This document shows, piece by piece, positions 58,315 to 64,000 of a stretch of 64,000 nucleotides of DNA. Each line of letters starts with the position of its first letter. Position 1 is the stretch's first letter. The notes beneath the pieces were generated by a model. It saw only the letters and a program-made list of their open reading frames with translations. It searched no databases and was not told where the DNA came from. The DNA is from Leuctra nigra (lineage: Eukaryota; Arthropoda; Insecta; Plecoptera; Leuctridae): NCBI GenBank assembly GCA_934045905.1, contig OW203768.1, forward strand, positions 33,881,060-33,945,059. Reading direction: 5' to 3'. A program made the translations under genes and the position numbers.

Positions 58315-59340
58315 TTATTTTCATTGAACTGTTCTAAAAACCTCTTCAAGGCCACGCTCTCTACTCAGCCCTCTTAAACGTTTGATCCTTGATTCATCTA
58401 AAGTTTAAAGTCAATTCATGCGGAATGGAAGGGTTTAGGCCATATGGCTACGTTACGTCAAAATTATTATTATTATTACACGTGTTGTTTTACATTTATT
58501 GAAAATCGTTTGCACTATTTTTGTAGTGAATACTTAATATTGTAAATTCAAATTTGATAATTGACATATTATTTTAATTCAAAATGGTTTTAGGATTACT
58601 TCACCTAAACGATTGTCTTGGACTAGACTCCACTACTAACCACTATGTAACTCCTATACGTAGTACGACTTTTTCTCACTAGAGGAGCGCTGTCAATGGA
58701 GCTGGAATTTAGTACCAATTTAACTCCCTGGGGTTATACTGTCGTGCATGTACATAATGCTTATTATTATTACTGTCTCTTAGAACCATGATAATACCAT
58801 GTTTGAACTTACTTATGTTTATGTGTAAATTGGAATTTGTGCAATTACATCATAAAGTTCACTTGGTAACACAACACCTAATATACACCTCATAAAGTTA
58901 TACTTCTTTATGAAATAGCCCCTAGCGTGGGGTGTTGAAAGGAAGTATGGGAGATGTGCAAATATATACTCAAATTAAATCGAAACGATTTATTACAATC
59001 CCTGCATAATTAAATATAATATCACTAGTAATTATCAATTCAATTAAAATCTGGATATTCAATACAGTCCACTCTACTTCTTTATGATAAAATAAAATAA
59101 AATTAAACTATACTTTTTGTTATACATAGGTACAAAAATGCAGTTGTTGTTGGTATATGTAGTAAAGTTATTTTATAGAAGTTATGTGAATGGCAACATA
59201 TCGTGTAAAAGCTGTACCTATACTTCACAGTTCACTGAATTTCAAATTATGACTGTACACATTTGTAAAAAGAGAAGTTCACGATTTTCCAAGAGTCAAA
59301 TTCGAAAAATTAAAGTTTAGAGGGTGATCCTATACCCCTT
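58315..59340. other. AT-rich stretch, nothing recognised
   Basis: Between the truncated LINE end and candidate exon 3 there is no supported gene or clear repeat. Confidence 0.5.
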
Positions 59341-59387
59341 ATTTTGTGGCAGAGAATTTGAGTTCTAAATGGCTTTCTGTCTACCAG

Positions 59388-59646
59388 ATCTGATTACGAT
59401 TACGCCCGCTACTTGCGCCAGCGCGCTGCTGCCGGACAAGAGCGTCTGGGTACTCGTTGTGCCTCGCGTCCCGAGGGTCCCTGCCGTCCCGACCCTGGCG
59501 TCGGCGGCCCGCCCGCCTCCCGCCGTCACTGCGCCGTCCTCCAGGCGTCGCCCGTCCGCCCGGCGCAGGACATCGTCGACGCCATGCGGGACAGAGACAA
59601 GTGCCACCTCCACGACGGCGTTGGTCTCGGCAGGCGGGTCAGATAG
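59388..59646 (+). CDS. candidate exon 3 (last) of the repeat gene
   Basis: Acceptor GGCTTTCTGTCTACCAG at 59371-59387. Joined to exon 2 in phase 2, it reads R, then SDYDYARYLRQRAAAGQERL and a Cys/Pro/Arg-rich stretch (TRCASRPEGPCRPDPGVGG, HCAVLQASPVRPAQDIVDAM, RDRDKCHLHDGV) to TAG 59644-59646, 85 residues. GC-rich in an AT-rich setting, like exons 1 and 2. AATAAA lies 66 nt downstream. Overlapping frames also lack early stops, which is common in GC-rich DNA, but only this frame fits the splice phase. With exon 1 and the last array unit the protein would be 248 aa with at least a dozen Cys. No family recognised. Confidence 0.48.
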
Positions 59647-59711
59647 ATGCCCCTGGAAGACGTCTGATGAAATTTGTAGTCGTTTCGGTATAAAAGCGGT
59701 TATTATGTGAA

Positions 59712-59717
59712 AATAAA
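59712..59717 (+). terminator. poly(A) signal after exon 3
   Basis: AATAAA within GTGAAAATAAAACCC, 66 nt after the predicted stop, consistent with a short 3' UTR. Confidence 0.45.
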
Positions 59718-59719
59718 AC

Positions 59720-60560
59720 CCAGTGCTACTTCATTCTCCTACTCGGATCAAAGTTTTCAATCTAGACTATAAAATAAATTGAAACATAGCTAGAGAAAAA
59801 CTTAGTGAAAAGAACAATTAAAGTACACGGAATGAAAACATTATTTTGATTGAAGCATTTCGGTTAAAACTTATTGTAATTAAATTAAGCTTACCTATAT
59901 TTTCAATCATAATTCAAAAAAAATATCTGTGTAATCCAATCATTACCATTCCAACCATGTATTTGAACAACTAGTAAAAATATTCAGAAGTCTACACGAT
60001 CTTACAAATTGTCATTTGTACACACGAAACAAATACTACTTGCTGCAAAAGTTTCAAATGGCACACATAAACTGCATAAACTGCAGACACCAAAACAACA
60101 CAAAACCTCTCAAATTTAAAACCAGCTTAGGCCGGCATTTCGTTCAATTTTGCTTCAATTACATGCATATTTTACAGTGCAGAATGTAGATTATTCCATT
60201 TGTTAATCTGGTTTAAGATACAACTTTCAAGATATGTATTGGTATAGGACAAATGTGGTGATTTCATGTGGTATCTTGCGTTGAACTCTACATGTTATTC
60301 ATATGGCGATATATTATATTCTTCCATGTATTCTTATTTTATTCCCTCAAATCAATATTCTAAATACATCTTTAGAACGAACACGAGAGAAAAGGACAAA
60401 TATTAAAAAGTATTAAAATATTTTCTCATTTGCAGACAAAATGGTGAACCATTCAACGTTAGTGGACTTCACGGTGTATTTCACATTTTAGAAAACTAAA
60501 ATTGTTTCAAAAATGGAGTATTGTCTAAGAGTACCCGTACGTTACAATCGTAATTCATGT
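59720..60560. other. AT-rich stretch, nothing recognised
   Basis: No ORF of note and no repeat ends visible. Confidence 0.5.
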
Positions 60561-60572
60561 ATTTGTTCATAG

Positions 60573-60790
60573 TTTGTAATTCCGAGGACAAGGCGATCAG
60601 TGCAGTGAAATGTAACCGTCTATGTTCAGGTCGACATAATTGTGACCGCTATTTAATAACACCTGTAGGGGATAACAAGCATCGCCAGGTCTGCACATTG
60701 AATGTCCAGAGTAATTACATTATACAGGAATGTATTGATGATAGGAAGCTATTGCATATTAATGAAACAATAAAGCGACATTTTAACTAG
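60573..60790 (+). CDS. candidate cysteine-rich terminal exon, gene unknown
   Basis: After the acceptor-like TATTTGTTCATAG (60560-60572) a frame starting with two bases of a codon (phase 1) reads about 71 residues: CNSEDKAISAVKCNRLCSGR, HNCDRY..., QVCTLNVQSNYIIQEC and a stop at 60788-60790. Six Cys and balanced composition suggest part of a secreted protein. The phase matches the exon 1 donor at 29075 (G + TT gives Val), so it could be an alternative last exon of the repeat gene, or belong to another gene. It cannot follow exon 2, because that join hits a stop at once. Read unspliced from 60557 it would be 77 aa. Confidence 0.4.
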
Positions 60791-61094
60791 ATTATTGCTC
60801 CAAATAGTAGGTTATAACTATGTTTTTCTTTTAATGAACTGGTTTCCGCATTCCACTTTGTGTAAAATTAAATGATAAGTTAATTCCACATTTTTAATGC
60901 AACGTTCTTTGTAATTATGGGTAGGGGTAAACATTGAAGTGTAGACAGATTTTCAGTATAAGAAAACGTTATAAATGATTTTTCTTAACAGGTGACGATT
61001 TATTGTCAAAATTTTAAAATTAATCTTAAACAAAATTCACGGAAACGGAAAACGTAAAACGCCAAAACGGTCTGTGTAGCCAGCTTACGTTCGA

Positions 61095-61290
61095 GTTCAG
61101 AGGAAACTTTCCTGACGGAAGATGGTGAGTTTAGCAGGGCAGTGGTGACGGTTTGTTCCGATGAGTTGGGTGAACTTAGGAGGAAGGTTCCTATTATCAA
61201 GACCTTCTTCCACCGTCCATCATCCCCTATCATGAGCATAATCATTCGTCGGTCGCCATTGGCCTATAGTTGCAGAACAAACACCAACTA
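61095..61290 (+). mobile_element. SINE remnant
   Basis: AGGAAGGTTCCTATTATCAAG, CTTCTTCCACCGTCCATCATC, CATAATCATTCGTCGGTCGCC and TAGTTGCAGAACA match the SINE body. The head and tail are lost. Confidence 0.6.
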
Positions 61291-61331
61291 TTAGATATTA
61301 CCCACACAACCTTTTTGAGACCCTATAACAT

Positions 61332-61416
61332 GTACACCCACCTCCAAGTGTTCCTACAGTTTTATACATTGTGCTCTTATGAGAAACACAGTACGAACAC
61401 TTGGAGGTGGGTGTAC
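61332..61416. mobile_element. 85-bp palindromic MITE, copy 2
   Basis: Perfect 22-nt arms starting GTACACCCACCTCC and a loop close to that of the 4489-4578 copy (TTATACATTGTGCTCTTATG). Confidence 0.85.
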
Positions 61417-61619
61417 TAAACGCTGAGTTTGATACAAAAAGGTGTTTGACCACGTTTAGTAGAGGTAGTTACTACACTCTAAAAACTGGAAATCAAAAGT
61501 GTGTTGAAAACAACACAGAAATAACACAATCGTTTTGTTAAATGGTGAGCACACGGTTTCTGTGTAAGATTAACACAGTCTGAATTGTGTTGATTTACTC
61601 ATTTTAACCGTGTCATTAA

Positions 61620-61790
61620 TAACACAGATATTCTGTGTTGTTCTGTCCTTAGCATACCTAGGTACCCTGACACAAAGGCAATTGTCTTTTCTAGGGTATA
61701 CACACTGCAATTGTAATATATGTGTAACTTTACAACAATAAAAAATCTTGAATCTTGAATCTTGAATCTTGAATCTTGAATCTTGAATTG
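61620..61790 (+). mobile_element. LINE 3'-end remnant with (ATCTTGA)n tail
   Basis: Sequence ending TGTAACTTTACAACAATAAAA is followed by six near-perfect TCTTGAA heptamers (61745-61789). A heptamer tail after an AATAAA-like end is typical of some LINE 3' ends. Flanked by short TGTGTT/AACACA motifs (61470-61640 and 61890-61935) that may belong to a separate palindromic element. Confidence 0.5.
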
Positions 61791-62257
61791 AGTCGCCAGC
61801 TTGACACACGACTGTGTAAAAACTATAACACGTAATTGTGTTCTCCAAAATGAATGATGACACATTTCTGTATAAACTTAATTAATTATTAACACGAAAG
61901 GGTGTTGAATTTACGACACAAAAAAGTGTTAATTGCGTAAAATTATTTTATTAAATATTAAATCAATTATTTTAAAATTGTACATTGATGGGCCCAATTA
62001 GTATAATTAATCATCAATACAAAATGTTAATATGTTCATTTAGACACTTTGTTATATCACATTTCATTTATTAAGCACACACGCTTGTTTTAGCACACAT
62101 CTTTACACTGAAACACCGAATTTAAATCAAATCTTCAGTCTTCAGAAGGCAAACAAATGAAAGACTCAAGAAAGCGTTTTACCAAGACACAGTCGGCTCG
62201 CGTAAGCTCTCTTCAAATTTTGATCAAGGGCAGAAAACTGCAGCTGATACCTCCCTA

Positions 62258-62523
62258 TCTGCAGGGCGATTGTATAACTTTCTTAGCCGAGATAATGGAT
62301 CGTTATCTATACCAATTGACGAAAGTACACTATTAATATCATTGTTAACCATTTGAATTGTGCAAAAGCTACGAGGATATGAAATATAATCACATTATTT
62401 ATCTCAGGAAGTCGACTTTAAGCACTTTGAATTGCTTTACCTTCTGATAGGCTAAATTACTTTCATCAATTGGTATAGATAACGATCCATTATCTCGGCT
62501 AAGAAGTTATACAATCGCACTTC
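62258..62523. mobile_element. 266-bp fold-back MITE
   Basis: 68-nt arms (GCGATTGTATAACTT, TTAGCCGAGATAATGGATCG, TTATCTATACCAATTGA and complements) differ at only a few positions and enclose an AT-rich centre. Confidence 0.85.
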
Positions 62524-64000
62524 AGAAAAGAAAATTAAACCAAACAATGAAAGGAATGTTACCGAAGAGTGCGACGTTTACTAGGTTTGATATAAAAATG
62601 CATTACGTATAGGTATATAATTAACTTACCAGATTAAAATTTACCATCATCCTTTACTATAATACGCTTAAAAGAGAAGAACGTCGTCCCAGTAGCAACG
62701 TGGCTGAAAATTTGGTTCTTTATACAAATCTTTAATTTTCCACCGATCGTGGTGAAACTTGCCAGTAATGTATATAATTACGTGATTTGATTTATAGTAA
62801 CACTTTCACGACATTCTGTGCAGTATTTACTTAGTTATTCGTGAAAATCATCGCTTTTTCTGATGTCTTAATTTTAAACGTCAATTTCAACTGTGCAGTG
62901 AAAATAAATTTTGGTAGGCAGTGAAACTATGTAACTTGCAAAAATCAACTTGAACAATATTTGGCCATGGAATCATCTGTCAAGCGAAAGGAAATAAAAA
63001 TAAGCTCACTGCCCCTAAGATATGCGCTACCGAGAAGAGTACAAATCCATGACCTATCTATGCCCAACGTCCGATACGCGTTTCCTCGGAGGCAATGATT
63101 TTCTTCTTGGTGTTGATTTCAGGCAAACTTTACCTGCATTACAAGGCGGCCACCGAACTACGTACCTACCATAGTGGAACATACCATTATTGCCGACTAT
63201 GGCGAAACTTCAATTCGCTCCGCCTCAACGTCAACATGCGAGTGAGAGAAGGAGAAGATAATTTTATGCTATTCCTTCTCAATGTTAGAAATGGAGAAGT
63301 TCTTAACAATTATCACCTCGATAAAGAAACAATTGAAGTTTGATGCTGTTTATGGAGAGGCAATATCTGTCGATCAGATTGCTACTGTCAATATGACTAT
63401 GTAATTCTATACCCTACAAATGTTGACTCTCTTTCCATCAACGTGCAATGGATTCAGCTAACTTTACATTGAAAAAACAAAATTCTACTTGCTTTCGCAT
63501 AGTCGAACAATTTTGCATGCGCTTTCAACTCGAGAATAGGCACCCAGGATGCAGTTACACTTTCCGAATTTGGCCTACCATTTATGCTCAGCAGGAGGCA
63601 ATATCCTATCCAATTATCTTTCGCAATGACCATCAACAGCTCACAAGGACAAACTTTTTCCCGAGTCGGTTTATTCCTAAAAATGTGTTCTCACATAGTC
63701 AACTCTATGGTCGGGGACAAGCTAAGTTGAACCCGCGCTAGCATGGGTCGGCCTTTACCTGGCAATGCTAAACAGGGTTCAAATTAGCCTGTACCCGACC
63801 TAACGCAGCATTATCCAGAGCCCGCAATTTCCAGTCAGTCTTCATAGAAGTCATTGATAGAGAACTACAAAGAAAATTGGCACAATCGACCGATGCAATT
63901 TTTACGGAAACATTGTGTATCATGAAATTCCGTTATAGGCACCGAGAGTTCGCCACGAGTGAGAGAAATTAGCAACTTTTGTGGGAAGATCGTCAACTGT
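62524..64000. other. unrecognised region with short ORFs
   Basis: Short + strand ORFs at 63095-63343 (MIFFLVLISGKLYLHYKAAT...) and 63448-63741 (MDSANFTLKKQNSTCFRIVE...) have no recognised homology. A DFLLGVDF string in another frame near 63092 faintly resembles a retroelement protease end, but the frame closes within about 30 codons. Probably decayed repeat; no gene is called. Confidence 0.3.

Larger units (their letters stand above)
54722..59387 (+). other. candidate intron 2 of the repeat gene
   Basis: 4,666 bp between donor GTATAAG and acceptor GGCTTTCTGTCTACCAG. It is AT-rich and contains an antisense LINE. The phases on both sides match (AG + A gives Arg). Confidence 0.45.

Noticed and set aside
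63048..63175. Retroelement protease (DFLLGVDF string)
   Set aside because: The frame stops within about 30 codons and no active-site D(S/T)G or neighbouring gag/RT sequence is seen.

Overview
This is AT-rich nuclear DNA from an arthropod, most likely an insect. The evidence is one gene of the arthropod-specific knirps (NR0A) nuclear-receptor family, split by a spliceosomal intron, in a background crowded with tRNA-derived SINEs, fold-back MITEs, TTAA-target elements and a LINE. The species cannot be named from the sequence.

Layout. (1) 1-5,000: microsatellites, a SINE split by a MITE, and the knirps-family gene (exons 2052-2129 and 3278-3961) with its poly(A) signals. (2) 5,000-19,300: mainly transposon debris. 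It holds fold-back elements, a minisatellite whose unit carries the palindrome TATCGCGATA, at least six copies of one unclassified 0.9-1.5 kb element (here called TE-A), a large nested inverted repeat, and a possible small terminal exon near 11.3 kb. (3) 19,300-28,700: more repeats, a seven-copy 120-bp satellite, a second TTAA-type element and two CpG-rich stretches. (4) 28,787-59,646: a candidate three-exon gene on the + strand. Its middle exon has become a 21.9-kb array of 292 units of 75 bp. A LINE lies antisense in its second intron. (5) 59.7-64 kb: a cysteine-rich candidate exon, SINE/LINE/MITE remnants and unrecognised short ORFs.

The main observation is the 22-kb array. Every 75-bp unit ends in a good 3' splice site (TGCTTCTTGTTCCAG followed by AT). 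All these acceptors are in one reading phase, because the unit is 25 codons and the only length variant is 72 bp. A donor upstream at 29,075 (phase 1), the array acceptors (phase 1), a donor at 54,721 (phase 2) and an acceptor at 59,388 (phase 2) fit together. The whole gene could therefore make anything from about 248 aa (last acceptor) to 7,516 aa (first acceptor). The last 13-14 nt of each unit look like the original intron end, captured when the start of the exon was duplicated. Substitutions between units look neutral, so most of the array may be spliced out. Transcript data would decide this.

Apart from the knirps-family gene and the LINE, gene models here are inferences from reading frame, splice-site phase and base composition. 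No homologue was recognised for the repeat gene.
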